Of a DNA stretch of 64,000 nt, positions 1-11,396 are shown one piece after another. The DNA lies in assembly GCA_930367215.1 (NCBI GenBank), contig OV884058.1, forward strand, positions 202,014,208 to 202,078,207, read 5' to 3'. A model generated the notes under the pieces. It did no database searches. It had not been told where the DNA came from and was given only the letters and a program-made list of their open reading frames with translations. Each line of letters begins with the position of its first letter. Position 1 is the first letter of the stretch. Origin of the DNA: Pollenia angustigena. Its lineage: Eukaryota > Arthropoda > Insecta > Diptera > Polleniidae. The position numbers and the translations under genes are program-made.

Positions 1-1805
1 ATGGTACATATTGCACTTCTTTTCTGAGCCGCTTAAGGTAAGTTTTTTCAGTGTTTTCTAAAAAAATATTTGAAATAGTTCATATATTTATGAATCGTTA
101 ATTATTAAAAAAAACAACATAAATTTTGCAACAAACACATGATAAAAAGCTCAAATGATAAAAAGGGATACTGCGGTATTTTTAATATGGAAAAGTACTG
201 AAAAAAGTACCAAAGTACAGAACTTTTCAACACTGTATTCTATAATACATTGTGAGATAGAAATCTAATGTCGCGTCGCGTATTCCATAATACATTGTGA
301 AATATAAATCAAATGAGTTTGGTTGCGATTGTCAAAAAATCTAATTTAAAATGACATTTTGTGTTCACACTATCACACAAAGTATAAACACTCACAAATG
401 AAATTAAAATGCATGCCTGATCCAATGAAAAGTATTATTGTTTAGAAATTTTTCAAAAAACGATGAAGTCGTATGGGATGTAAAACTTTTTTCATAATAC
501 ATGCGTTTTTGACATGTATTACTACAAAGTATAATAGTGATAGATTTTTATCAACCAAAAACAAGCTGTAAAATACATTATTACAAAGTTATTGTTATGC
601 TTAAACAAGCAATACTGTTGTGGTGTGGGCATAAAAATTACCGATAAAAGTTTGCGAGAAATGATGATTTCCTTCTGATTAAATTTACAAAATTCACATT
701 TTTTCGTCCACAATAATCAATATTTTGAACTTATTTTTTTGCTTCCTTGGTTTAATATGTTTGATATTGAATGACATTAAAATTTTGGAAATCGGCTATT
801 ACACAAAACTGAGCTTTTGGCCAATGCAATTTATTTCTGAGCAACCATGAGCAGGGCTGTCAGATCTATTTTCACCTTTTTCGCCAAATTCAATGTAAAA
901 AATCACAGAAATATCCCAAATATTTATATTTTCGTAAATTTAATAAATTTTCATATTAATTCGAATGTGTATCCTAAGTCAAATTAACATTTTAAAAGCT
1001 TTTATACTTTTAATTTAATGATACATATTTTGCTTGCTTGTTATTTTAAACAAAGCAGCGTTTAAAAAACTGCTGTCAAAGTAGAAAAGCTGTCATTTCT
1101 TCCACATTTTCGTTTGTCATTCGAAAAAAAAACTTGCTTTTACTTCTGATTCATTAAATGTAAATAGTCACTGTCAAACCAACTCAAAAAGCGAAAAGTT
1201 GTACACAAATTTTCGTTTATTCTTCGGCAGTTTTTGTTTTTGACTGTATTTTTTTAAATCCTGAAACAAAGTAAAAAGGATTAGTGAACACAAAAATGAA
1301 CAATGAATTCGTTCTATACCAATAAAAAATTGAGCTGCTAACGAAGCAGGCTTGCAGGCATTGCGCTTACGAAAAGCATGAATTTTATATGGCGAGTTTT
1401 CACTTTGAAGCAATGTCAATACATTGACACATAAAGCGCATTATTCAGCGCACATAAAAATTGTTGGATGTAACGATCAGCTTTATACACTGAATGTTTT
1501 GATACAGTTATTCTTTAGTATTCTCCCTTACAAACCTGCTGAGTAGTAAAGGAATGCCGTAGCACTTGAAATGTTATTTTTTTTGTACAAAAGTTGTATG
1601 TCTTATTGCGTAGTGCATAATTGTGCGCTTATTTTTTTAAATGTTCCATTAGTGCTTCGCAAAATGATAAAATTTTCGATCTATAATTTACCATAGGCCC
1701 CATATAAATCTCGGAAAAAACTTTAGTTTGCGTCATAGTTTTATAAGACCACAAATCACTATGTCAAATTTAAATATAAAATCAACTGTGGAAATATTAC
1801 TACTA
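1..1805. other. AT-rich spacer, no gene seen
   Basis: I find no coding similarity, RNA gene or transposon terminus here. The only local structure is an imperfect tandem duplication at about 235-312: two units containing ataatacattgtga, separated by tcgcgtcgcg. The short open frames are low-complexity and not protein-like. Confidence 0.5.
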
Positions 1806-2101
1806 CACTCAGAGAAAATATATGCTTAACTATGGTCACTTCCTATTTTTAAAGAAAATTGTTAACATATTATGTTTAATTTAACCATATTATTGTCACC
1901 GGCAACCATATTTTGTTTTCTATAGTCCTCCGTTAAGAAGCCACTACCATATAATGGTTGCCTCCAAACATGTTATGGTTAATAATATCTAAAAAACCAC
2001 TTGCATGGTTGGTTTTCGACCATAGCGTGTTGCTCTTGAAAAAGAGGAAAATAGTATTGTTAATATTAAAACAAATTATCGTCATATTTATTCATAACAT
2101 G

Positions 2102-3738
2102 CACACAGAAAACAAATTGGTTGGGAAACGGTTGCAGTAATAAAATATTGATCAAGTAACATGATTTATTATTGCAACTATTAGAAATGTATAGTTCTAA
2201 CTGATTTTTAATTCTCTTGATTATAAAAATGATGTTCCAACTGAAATATGATTCCATCAATTCTTTTATTAGTTATGATAACTAATTTAATTAAGTTCTA
2301 AACATTAGTACAAACGGTTGGAATCACAACCGAATTTAATATAGGGCAATACTGAATATTGGTCATTTCAATCAATAATTTGCTTTCGTCAATAAATTTT
2401 GTAATATAAATGATTATTCATTTATTGCAGCTAATTATTAATTGTTGGAATCGATTCAATTCGAGTACAACAAATGAAAATATAATTATTCGGAATTCAC
2501 AACCAAAAAATAGTTAAAAGCCCCAATTGCTTACAAATTTTCTGTCAAAACATTTGATAGATTAAATTAATTTTTAATATTATAATTAAAAAATATATTT
2601 GCGGTCAAAAATGGAAAATGTGAAAAACTTAATAAATAGGGGTAAGTAATTTACGTATTCTTATAGGTATGAACATATACACGTACATACATATCGAGCC
2701 TTTGGTGCAAGATCGTAGTAACTCAAAATTTGAATTTTTTGAGATGGGCATGCAGAAATGATCTTTGGGAAAATATCCATCTAAAGAAAAAAAGATTATG
2801 GTTCTATCTCTAACTGTTCAGATTTTACAGCTAAATATGTCTTTATTGCCTCTAGCTATTTTCAACCATATTTATATTAATATAAAAAAAAAATATTTAA
2901 TATTATTAATAATTTTCACCTTTTTTTAATTACAAAACATTCCTCTTTATTAAAAAACTTGTAAAAAAATAACTTTAGTAAACGGAATTATTATTAAAAA
3001 GATGGCTGAAAACTTCAAATGCATTTTTCTCAGTTCACGATTTTTTGAATTACTACGGTATTGCACCAAAGGCTCGATATGTATGTATGAATGTATGTAT
3101 TATATTTTATACCCTGCAAATTATATTGGACTTCTTTATCCATTTTGATCCTGGACTGGTCCAATGTAGTGCAAGTATGGACCATGTCATTATTAAAAAG
3201 GAGTTTGCAGTGAAACGACATGTCTTCGTTTTTTAACGACATGTTTTCGTTTTGAAACGTTTTCAAAGCTAATCCTCTGGAGTATACCATGGAGTAGTTT
3301 TAAGACTTCCCCTTTGTAATGCAAGCTGGGTTATATGGTCCTGCCCTAGGACATCGTACTGTAAAATAAGCCATTTTTTCCATTCATTGAGATTACCTTT
3401 GGACAAGTCCTTGCCCCTTATGGGCTTCATTTGTCCGGTTAAAAAAAATATATTGATAACGACAATCAAATCTCTTGTTATGAACACCAATTATGTGTTA
3501 ATTCAGTTGCACCTATCATTTGTTCGGGTATAAGCACAATTTTGTTTCTAATAATCATACTAACAACTAACAATATCTGCTGATAGTGTACTAAAATTCA
3601 AATGTTGTTATCAAACCTATTATGCTAAGCAACGAAATTTTCAGTAATTGGAACCGAATTGTGGGATAGTACATGCAACCGACGAAATTCGATTGGCGCC
3701 AAATTCGGTTGTGATCACGAATCTGTTTTCTCTGTGTG
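2102..3738. mobile_element. Inner CACACAGA-ended element nested in the outer copy
   Basis: The left end is CACACAGAAAACAAATTGG. The right end in reverse complement is CACACAGAGAAAACAGATTC. Both ends are followed by ACAACCGAATT- or GGTTG-type words (2315-2335, 3700-3712). It lies wholly between the arms of the 1806-3909 element and itself holds the MITE at 2694-3077. Non-coding. Confidence 0.5.
2694..3077. mobile_element. 382-bp MITE, copy 1 (TCGAGCCTTTGGTGCAA ends)
   Basis: Inverted ends read TCGAGCCTTTGGTGCAAGATC on the left and TCGAGCCTTTGGTGCAATACC (reverse complement) on the right, followed by CGTAGTAA and CAAAA words. A near-identical copy of the same length lies in the opposite orientation at 21807-22190. 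TA flanks both ends, compatible with a Tc1/mariner-type TA duplication. No open frame. Confidence 0.8.
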
Positions 3739-4302
3739 TTTAGAGGAAAACCATAATATGTTTGTGGCATCATGAAGAAGGACGAATTGAACCATAATAT
3801 GATTGTCGGTGGCAATAATATGGTTAAATTAAACATAATAGTTAGCAATTTTCTTTAAAAATAGTTTTGTTGGAGGTGACCATATTAAGGCATATGTTTT
3901 CTCTGTGTGTATATGTGGAGGGTACCAAAGATTCGGCACAGCCAATTATAGCACTTTGCTCAACTTACTTTACTGCATCTTTGTATGTCGAAATGAGTAC
4001 AGTGTAGCTTAAGCTAGCTCATTCACGTTCTGGTGGAGCCTTTAGTTGGTTCTCTATCGTGTTGCAAAAAATAAAGGGTAAAGCGGTACAATAATGCGAC
4101 GCCAAGGTATTAACCAATGCGGACGCGACAAAGAACGCATGCAGGCGGACAAAAGAGACGGTCGAATTGCCCTTAAGACAATGACGCCTTAGGAGTTTTA
4201 TGAAAGTGTTTAGTTATTTTTGTTATGAAAACATAATATCGTTATATCAAAAAATTACAATGCAAACTCACTAGATTTTCAAGAAGTGGAAATCAAATCT
4301 AT

Positions 4303-4482
4303 CAAAGTTGCAAGAAAAGAACTCAAGAGGTTTATTATAAAGGAACCTAGAATTCGTTGTAATGTAAACGGACTATAAGTAAATTTCTATTTAAATATAT
4401 TGTTACGGTACTGTTTTTACAATAACGTTCATGGTTTATTTCCTTTATAATAAACCTCTTGAGTTCTTTTCTTGCAACTTTG
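4303..4482. repeat. Perfect 42-bp inverted repeat (hairpin MITE or foldback)
   Basis: Bases 4303-4344 (starting caaagttgcaagaaaagaac) are the exact reverse complement of 4441-4482 (ending gttcttttcttgcaactttg), with a 96-bp AT-rich loop. This is a very young or conserved palindrome. No TSD is obvious. Confidence 0.85.
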
Positions 4483-5305
4483 ACAAAAAAAAAAAAATAA
4501 ACACAACAATTTAAACACTTTTTCTATTCACAAACTTTATTCAGAACTTACGTTTTAAACACAAAATTCTGTTCTTCACTAAGCACTTAAATGGAACTTA
4601 ATTCACCAAGCAGGTACATTTAAATTAAACTAAAGTTGCCATTGTAATAACTTAACAAGATGGCACCAATTTCCCAACAATACAATAACAACAGGCACAC
4701 TGTTTTTTGAGACCACCTTGTAGCTAAGCGGACAATAATATAAGATCTTATATTTTTTAACAAAAAAGCTATTGGGAGATTCACAAGGTGTCATAAAGTC
4801 ATAAGTCTTAAAATAATAACATGAAAAAAGACTGTTGTAAGCAACCCCTCATAATTTATGGTTTTCTTTTCTAAAAAAAAGTGGTGTATAAGTGTTACAT
4901 GTGACTTGGCAACATTTTTTAATGCTCCCTTAATTTTTAAGAAGTGTTCATATTTTACGTTAACAAAAGACCACAAATTTCCGCAATAAACAATAAAGTA
5001 CAATTAGCGCAAGGTAAATTTAATTACAGTTGGTGGCAAGACTACAACAATCCAAAGCCAACAGAAACAACCGATGTTTTTTGTATGGCATTGTTAGTGT
5101 TTACGGCTCGAAACTTGCCACCACTTTGTACTGAATTCGCCTTGATCTAGTGCTGCACTCATGCCCCTTTAATTAAAAATAAGTGTTGAACATGTAGCTT
5201 TTATTTTAATTTTAAAGGCAACATCATCAGAAAAGAACGTTTTACACTTTTAAAATAACACATGTTTTTCAGAAAAAAAACATAAATGCTCAGCCGCTCA
5301 GCGCT

Positions 5306-5538
5306 GGGGGCAAATTATGGCAGTCGTGATCGAATACTTTTTCGATTCGAAAGCAATTTTATTTCAGTCGATACTGAACGTATCGTAATTATTTGTTTTG
5401 TGTTATGAACACTCAAATAAATGTTGTACAACACTTAAGAAATAATTTCGATCCGTTCAGTAGGAACAGAAAGAATTAGAGCTAAAAATGCTTTCGAATC
5501 GAAATAGTATTCGATCACGACTGCCATAATTTGCCCCC
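5306..5538. mobile_element. 233-bp palindromic MITE (GGGGGCAAATTATGGCAGTC ends)
   Basis: TIRs of about 48 bp differ by roughly one base: both read GGGGGCAAATTATGGCAGTC then GTGATCGAATACT and TCGATTCGAAAGC. Non-coding. It lies about 200 bp upstream of the first visible exon of the gamma-glutamyl hydrolase gene. Confidence 0.8.
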
Positions 5539-5750
5539 TGGTCTCTTCTGATTAATTACAACAGCATAATAAACATAGCAAGCAAGGTTCTGTTAATTTA
5601 AGACACTTTTTGTTCTAAGCAACAACAATATTTTTAAACCATTGTAAAATGTTAGAACATTATGACAATATAACCTGATAGCACACCTTGTGAATACCCC
5701 ATATGTTTATTGTAATCGCTTTATTTTGATCTGTTTCATTTCTTTTAAAG

Positions 5751-6739
5751 GATAAATCAACCTCGTTCCTATTATGAGGATATAATGGGCAAAATTAATG
5801 GGTACGAAAGTAATTGTTAAAAAGAACCAACAAGTTAAAATATTAAGCTATAAAATTCATACTTATAGCGTTTTATTTCCCGGTGGTGCTGTTTACTTCG
5901 ATACCAAATACTGTAACAAAGGAATGCGCAGTGATTGTGTACAAAGTTCCAAATACATATTTGACATTGCCAAAGAATTAAACGCAAAAGGACAATATTT
6001 TCCGTTGTGGGGCACATGTATGGGATTTCAATTAATGCTTACACATTCAGCTGATCTCAAAGATATCAGAAGAGATTGTAAACCAATGGACTGTTCATTA
6101 CCAGTAGTATTTGAAAGTGATAAAGGTGAGATAGTCGAATTGAAAGTTGAATTTTTTTTTAACATTTTAAACATTTTTTCAACTAGTTTTAGCATCATCA
6201 AAACTTTTTGGTCATTTAGATGATGCCTTAAAAATAAAAATGTCTTCTCTTCCATTTGGTGTCCACTTTCACAAATACTGCATAACAAAGGAAGATTTAC
6301 AAATGTATAAAATCGATCAGCAGTGGAAAGTCTTAGCTTGTAACGCAGATGAAAATGGTACGGAATTTATAAGTATTGTGGAACATAACAGGTACATATG
6401 AATATACATTTCCTAAATTAATAATAAACCATCTATTTCTTATTTAATAGTTTACCCTTTTATGGCTCACAAATACATCCTGAACGTGTGGAATTCGACA
6501 ATTTTATGCCAAAAAATAACAAAAATCATTGCTTAGAATGTTTCGAGCTGGCACAGTATTTTGGGAAATTTTTTGTTCAACAATGTAGCTTGAATGCAAG
6601 TCGTTTTGCAAACAAGAATGAGGTATCCCGACACACTATTCAAAATTTTCCTGTAATCAAACATGCTACAGCCGACACAGAAGTATGTCATCATTATTAT
6701 CTATTTAAAATGGATGCTGATTATCCCAAAGAAGCCTAA
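5751..6739 (+). CDS. Ggh: Gamma-glutamyl hydrolase (folate gamma-glutamyl hydrolase), partial gene, last four exons
   Basis: A class I glutamine-amidotransferase-fold peptidase (C26) that trims the poly-gamma-glutamate tails of folates, usually lysosomal or secreted. Exons fit 5751-5801, 5869-6125, 6193-6391 and 6451-6739, with GT/AG introns of 67, 67 and 59 bp. The spliced frame encodes about 264 residues. Exon 1 carries SYYEDIMGKING, and the splice to exon 2 restores NGVLFPGGA. Exon 2 holds the nucleophile elbow LWGTCMGFQLM (Cys codon 6017-6019). Exon 4 holds GSQIHPERVEFD (catalytic His codon 6476-6478). The end is the TAA at 6737-6739. The acceptor of exon 3 is ambiguous: AG at 6186 or 6192, both in frame, 2 residues apart. 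About 50 N-terminal residues (signal peptide and first beta strand) are missing. No exon for them was found upstream, so they lie outside the window or behind TE-filled introns. No stops or frameshifts are seen, so the gene looks functional. Confidence 0.93.
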
Positions 6740-6833
6740 AAACTTAAATATATTAACTTAAAATAATTTTTATCTTGCATAAAAATGTGATATTATACTA
6801 TTGTTACAATTTTTAGTTTAAGGTAGTTAAAAT

Positions 6834-6839
6834 AATAAA
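6834..6839 (+). terminator. Candidate polyadenylation signal of gamma-glutamyl hydrolase
   Basis: AATAAA lies 95 bp after the stop codon and is the first canonical hexamer downstream. This fits a short fly 3' UTR. Cleavage site not determined. Confidence 0.5.
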
Positions 6840-7430
6840 AACTCGATATATGCGGGCACGTTCTAGAAATCGAAATGAAGTGGAATTAAAATCGAACGCG
6901 ATATTGATTTCAAATATTTAAAAAATGACTGTAGTTTTCAAAACATGGAGAATATGAAAAGTATTATTTTTATGAAGTTTCTTTACAGGCTCGTTTTTAA
7001 AAATTTGTTCGATTTTCAAACCACTTTAACTAATTCTTTCAATTTGATTTAAAACAATCAACAAATTGTTTACTTGATTCAACGGATTTGGTGATTAAAC
7101 AACTTTTATATTTTTTCCGTGTATTAACTACAGATAATAAGTAAATTTTTTTAAATACATATCGTTACCTTAAATGCAAATACTCTAACTAACAAAAATT
7201 CAATTTTAACAAATTTCGATGTATCTCATCAAAATACAATTTGTACTTACGAGTTTTAAAAAATAAAACAAATTTTGAAACGGGAGAATGGACTCGAATT
7301 ATGCTCGCGAGTAAAATTTTTTCCAACCCTGCTTTTTATTTTTGTGTGCGTCGTATTCGTCTTAAAAAAAGATCAAGAAAGTATCAAATGCACAAAACGC
7401 GTGGATCCAGATTAAGTCAAACACCACTAA

Positions 7431-7799
7431 CAGCCATACGTAAACAAGAGCGGAAGGCGGAACTTTTTCTTCCGCTTAGCTTTTACGCTGATATGCCAAC
7501 CTAAACAAGAGCGTCAACGTTGTAACACAAACAGTAGTGTTAACTTTCAAGTTTAAAAAAACCCACAAAATACAAATAAAAAGAAGAGAAAAAACTGCTA
7601 GATTGACAAAAAATAGCTAAATAGCCATTATTTATTAACAAAAGCGGCCAACTTCACTATTTAACGCGCTGTCAAAATCAAATTTTACAATTGTAAAGCG
7701 TTGACGCCGCGCTATTTAGGGATGCTTCATACAAATTGTATGAGCATGAGAATTTTTGACAGCTAGAAAACGCTTTCCGCTCTTGTTTAGGTATGGCTG
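7431..7799. mobile_element. 369-bp MITE, Harbinger-like (TAA TSD)
   Basis: Ends are CAGCCATACGTAAACAAGAG and, in reverse complement, CAGCCATACCTAAACAAGAG, followed by CGGAAGGCG or CGGAAAGCG. TAA flanks both sides (7428-7430, 7800-7802), matching the 3-bp TWA duplication typical of PIF/Harbinger. The words GAGCG and TTCCGCT recur inside. A fragment of the same family occurs at 44224-44335. Confidence 0.75.
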
Positions 7800-7941
7800 T
7801 AAGAAAGAAGAAAAGTAAAAAATAAGTATTGTCAAAAGAAGTCAACCGAATAAAACAATTTAATCACTGAAGACATTGTGACGTATGAATATTTAATAGG
7901 ATTTTTTTTTAAATATTAATCATACGAAACCGTGAGTGGGT

Positions 7942-9317
7942 AATTAAACCAGTGCCCATGTTCTGTAACTCTCGCGTCGAGAAAGTTTTCGATTGAAATG
8001 TGTGAAATGAAACAAAAATGCCATAAATTGAAACAAACAGCTGTTTTTCTCACTTAACTGTGTCTGTAACTTTTTTTGGCGAGTACAAGGTGTCACGTAA
8101 GGAAATTACTAGCCAATTTACAGAAAAAGTGTGTCTGTAACATTTTAGTGAGAAAAGTTCCCGCTTTGAACTGTCAAATAAACTCACGAAAAAAATGGGG
8201 CGAGAAAAAATTTTAACACTAAAAAACAATTAAAAATGCAAAATGCAAAGAATAATAATAATAATATTTTATTCTTGTCACATTTTTCATTGTTTTATTA
8301 TTTTGCTTTTAACATTTTTATAAAATATACGAATGTCTTCAAAGTTCGTTTGCAAACAACAAACATTAAAGTCGCTCTTTACACAATTTTGCATAGCCGA
8401 CGGTTGTGTTTTCGCCGCCGTCGTTGAAAAATGTTCAATTTAAGTAAATTTTGGTCGCCGTCAACGATATGTGTTACTTGCGTTCTGAACGTCTGCAATG
8501 TCACATCGGCTTCGAGTGCAATATTATGACATTTATAACGTAACGACGTAATCTCTTTTGATAGTTTTCGACATGAGTTACAGACACACATTTTTCTCAC
8601 TTTTCGAGAAACGATGGAATATTTTGTTTCACATCTTTTCGATGCAAGAAGTTCTCACTTAAGTTACAGAGCATGGGTACAGTGTTTGAAAATAAACACT
8701 AACCCCCGTAATCATAAAAAATAAAGTAAGTTTGCAATGTGTTTTAAAGCAAAACTTTCTTACAAATTTTTCTTAAAATGAATTTCAAATCCGTTTTAAT
8801 TATTTATGAATACGGCAGTAAATATCGTTTCTTAATGTTCGGTTCGATAGATATGTGGAAAACACAAACGCTAATAGTGTTGGTGTAGAAAATCATTAAA
8901 AAAAATAACGTTTCCCTGTTAGTCATCTTTCGAACACAAAAATATCACTGTTTTTATCAAACTCAACAAAAGATGTGAACATTTAATTCCGTTCGGTTTT
9001 TTTTTTTTAATCCACAAACTTCAATGTGTTCGGTTCGGCTCATTAATGTTCGTCCCTTTTTGGCTGGTAAAAAAACCAAACATTTTTAACAAAAACAAAA
9101 TACACACACGAAAAACATTATAGAACATTAAAATATAATGTTTGTCTACTGTATCATTACAATTGTTCTGTTCTTTAACGAAGAACCGTTAAATAGTTAC
9201 GAACGGTATTAAGGGTTGTGTATGTCTACACAATCACTAAAAAAATAGATATCGTTCCTGGGTGTGTGAGCCGAACGTTAAATAATGTACGGTTTATTTT
9301 CGAACACTGATTTAAAC
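7942..9317. mobile_element. hAT-like non-autonomous element (CAGTGTT ends), copy 1, interrupted
   Basis: The right end (to 9309) in reverse complement reads CAGTGTTCGAAAATAAACCG. The left end reads CAG at 7950-7952, then resumes TGTTTGAAAATAAAC at 8683 after an inserted element (7953-8679). The outer flanks are AATTAAAC (7942-7949) and ATTTAAAC (9310-9317), 7 of 8 bases alike, as expected of an 8-bp hAT duplication. Internal words such as GAACGTTAAATAATGT and TTCGGTTCG repeat. A second copy in reverse orientation is at 28146-28554. Confidence 0.65.
7953..8679. mobile_element. CAG-flanked TIR element (TGCCCATGTTCTGTAAC family), copy 1
   Basis: Ends are TGCCCATGTTCTGTAACTC and, in reverse complement, TACCCATGCTCTGTAACTT, with about 60 bp of imperfect TIR similarity. 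It is directly flanked by CAG on both sides (7950-7952, 8680-8682). The 8-mer CTGTAAC plus context (or its complement) occurs five times: at both ends and at about 8067, 8132 and 8576. No transposase. The other copy (49726-50443) is also bracketed by CAG. Confidence 0.75.
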
Positions 9318-9944
9318 TTTTCTTATATGTGTATCTTAATAACCGTTGGCCAGGTTGCCGTTGATGATACCCTGCAAGATTATAGACTCGCCCCTTGCTA
9401 AGGAGCTTTATCTGTACTCTCCACTGATTTACGAATAGCCAGCAGAATCAATTGGAAAGCAACTGCATCTAAAGATGATACATCCATCAGGCCGAATTCT
9501 CCTACAGGTGGTGAAAACCCATTGAGAGGGTTTTCAGGATTTCTCAACCCGCGACCTTGGGATAAAGCCACAGTCAACCAAGTGATTCCTGAAAGTGTGT
9601 TTTTTACGGAAAATTTAAAACTCTCTGTAATGACAATCTTCCTAAAAAAAAAGAATTTCCCGCAAGAAATATACTTCCGGAGTGCTCAACCAATAGTCAG
9701 TCTGATGCCATGCTACCGGGGGTTTGTGACTCTTGTGGTGCTGGATCAGCCTCGATCTCAAGATATATGTCTAGATCTCTCCCGTCAATTTTGGATTTTT
9801 GCTGAATCCCAGGTATTGACTGACTGCACCTGATTTTCCCGGGGAATACATGCATCTAAATAAGAACATTTAAAAAAAATTTTTTTTAGGAAACGCTTTT
9901 CTTAAAAAAGAACATTTAAAAAAATTTTGCCCGCCCCCCCCCCC
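9318..9944. other. GC-richer stretch of unknown origin
   Basis: This stretch is clearly less AT-rich than its neighbours and holds one open frame (9522-9833) with no family I recognise. Two copies of aagaacatttaaaaaaa lie near 9862 and 9908. It may be TE-derived. I do not call a gene. Confidence 0.3.
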
Positions 9945-10225
9945 TTAGATTTTATCCTGGCTACGCCAATGTATTCGTGTACTGTCATCGGGAATATGTA
10001 TGCCTGCAAAGTTGCATCCATTTGCATTGAGTAAAAGGCAGTCAAAAAAGCATTTTACTAAAAAAAGACAAATTTTTACCCCCCACCACTCCTAGATTTT
10101 GTCCTGGCTACGCCCATGTATTCCCGTATTGTCATCGGGAATATGCATGCCTGCAAAGTTTCATCAATTTGCATTGAATATAAGGCGGTTAAATTAACGT
10201 TACAAGATTTGATTTTCCGAAGTGA
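9945..10225. repeat. Two tandem units of about 147 bp (TAGCCAGG-type transposon ends?)
   Basis: Units start at 9946 and 10093. Each contains tagatttt.tcctggctacgcc, ctgtcatcgggaatatg (or its close variant) and tgcctgcaaagtt. A C-run precedes each. The reverse complement reads GGCGTAGCCAGGA followed by a G-rich run, a word common at ends of animal DNA transposons, but I cannot define an element. Confidence 0.5.
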
Positions 10226-11042
10226 AGCTAAAGAAAAGGTTTTAAAAAGCAAGTTGCTCTGCAAGCGACGATTTGGAACTGAGCCTTAAGTATAGATAAT
10301 ACAAATAATTAACCATTTGCTCCTTTTTTGCATATTTACGGGTTATTGGTTTATTAAATGGAATTAAATCTTAAAAATAAAAGAACGCCCAATTAAAAAA
10401 CCCTTAAATTCTAAATAGTCTAAGTAATTTTCCATTCACTTAATTTTGATTTTTAATACACTTCCCTACCATTTTAAATCTGTTGTCAAGCATTTAGAAC
10501 TTGTTGCTTGATTTTTGTTGGGTTATCCAACCAGTTTAAATGTTTATGGCTTTTTCAGTTTAATTGAAATTTTTGGAATTCTTTGCTGTCTACGAGAAAT
10601 GAGAGGTTACTCCTCCTGTTTTGGTTGGCTTTTTTTCCTGTTTGTAAACAAACACAAAAATACAAACATGTAAGAAAGTGTAGTCGGAAAATCTTAGCAA
10701 TATGATACCCTACACCACTGACTTGTTTGGGAGATACTATGCACTCGGGAAAACGTAAACGCTCGTTTACGTTAACATCCCAAAACGTCGAACCTTTTTT
10801 TTACATTGCCTACTCTAAAACGTCAACCCAACCACAAAGCTCTTAAACGTCAACTCTCGTTCCCGCGACAATTGGGTCTACGTAACGGAACGACTCGGAG
10901 CATTAATTGCGCCGACCAAAGATTGTCAACTCAGCAACACCAACACCAATACAAGTCGTGCTGTTACAACAACAAAACGTCAACTCTGAATAAAACAAAA
11001 TTTTAAATTTAGCAGCAGTTAAAATACACACATTTGTATACG

Positions 11043-11046
11043 CACA
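11043..11046. repeat. Target-site duplication of errantivirus (CACA), left
   Basis: CACA immediately precedes the 5' LTR and again follows the 3' LTR (16028-16031). A 4-bp duplication of alternating pyrimidine-purine is usual for errantiviruses. Confidence 0.8.
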
Positions 11047-11396
11047 AGTTTTACCCAACGACATAATTATGACCAAATATCCAGTCGTAATATGAATATC
11101 CTGTGATTCTAATTCTTGAAATACGAATCGCAAGTAATTATTTATGTTTGAAAATAATTACTCACACCATACTTACACTTCGTGTAATATGAGTAAAATA
11201 AAAACAATATTGTGCAGGTTATATTTTTAGTAAGTTTTATTTTTTTTATCATCATTTGTTTATATTCAATATGAGCCAAAAGCCAAATTGAATTTAACCA
11301 ACTGCAATTAGTTTTTAAGTTCAGTCTTAAAACTCAAATCGAATAATAAACGTTAAAATTTAAATAAAAGAAAATGTTAATCGTTTTATTTAAATT
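11047..11396 (+). repeat. Errantivirus 5' LTR
   Basis: 350 bp, beginning AGTTTTACCCAACGACATAA and ending CGTTTTATTTAAATT. By eye it differs from the 3' LTR at fewer than about ten positions, suggesting a few percent divergence since insertion. It contains AATAAA-like words and a GAGTAAAATAAAAACAA stretch suitable for RNA processing. Confidence 0.93.

Larger units (their letters stand above)
1806..3909. mobile_element. Long-TIR DNA element (CAC-CAGAGAAAA family), outer copy
   Basis: The ends are inverted repeats of roughly 120 bp. The left begins CACTCAGAGAAAATATATGC and the right, read in reverse complement, CACACAGAGAAAACATATGC. Both continue with a block containing TTTAAAGAAAATTG and TTTAATTTAACCATATTATTG. 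AACCATAATATG-like words recur inside both arms. No transposase is visible, so it is non-autonomous. No clear target-site duplication (TSD) was found and the superfamily is not assigned. It contains a second element of the same type (2102-3738) and a 382-bp MITE. Confidence 0.7.

Noticed and set aside
4944..5150. Possible 5' exon of the gamma-glutamyl hydrolase
   Set aside because: The frame lacks the expected early strand (IG.L.Q) and YIAASYVK-type motif, and no splice donor fits.
5798..5868. ATG at about 5798 as the start of the gamma-glutamyl hydrolase
   Set aside because: The sequence 5802-5868 is an intron (GT..AG) whose removal restores NGVLFPGG; translation through it yields unrelated residues.
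8236..8427. Open frames inside the CAG-flanked elements (also 50034-50348)
   Set aside because: The two copies do not keep the same frame, so the frames are by-products of repeat sequence.
9522..9833. 103-codon open frame in a GC-richer stretch
   Set aside because: No recognisable domain, no splice context or conserved copy; the composition shift alone does not make a gene.
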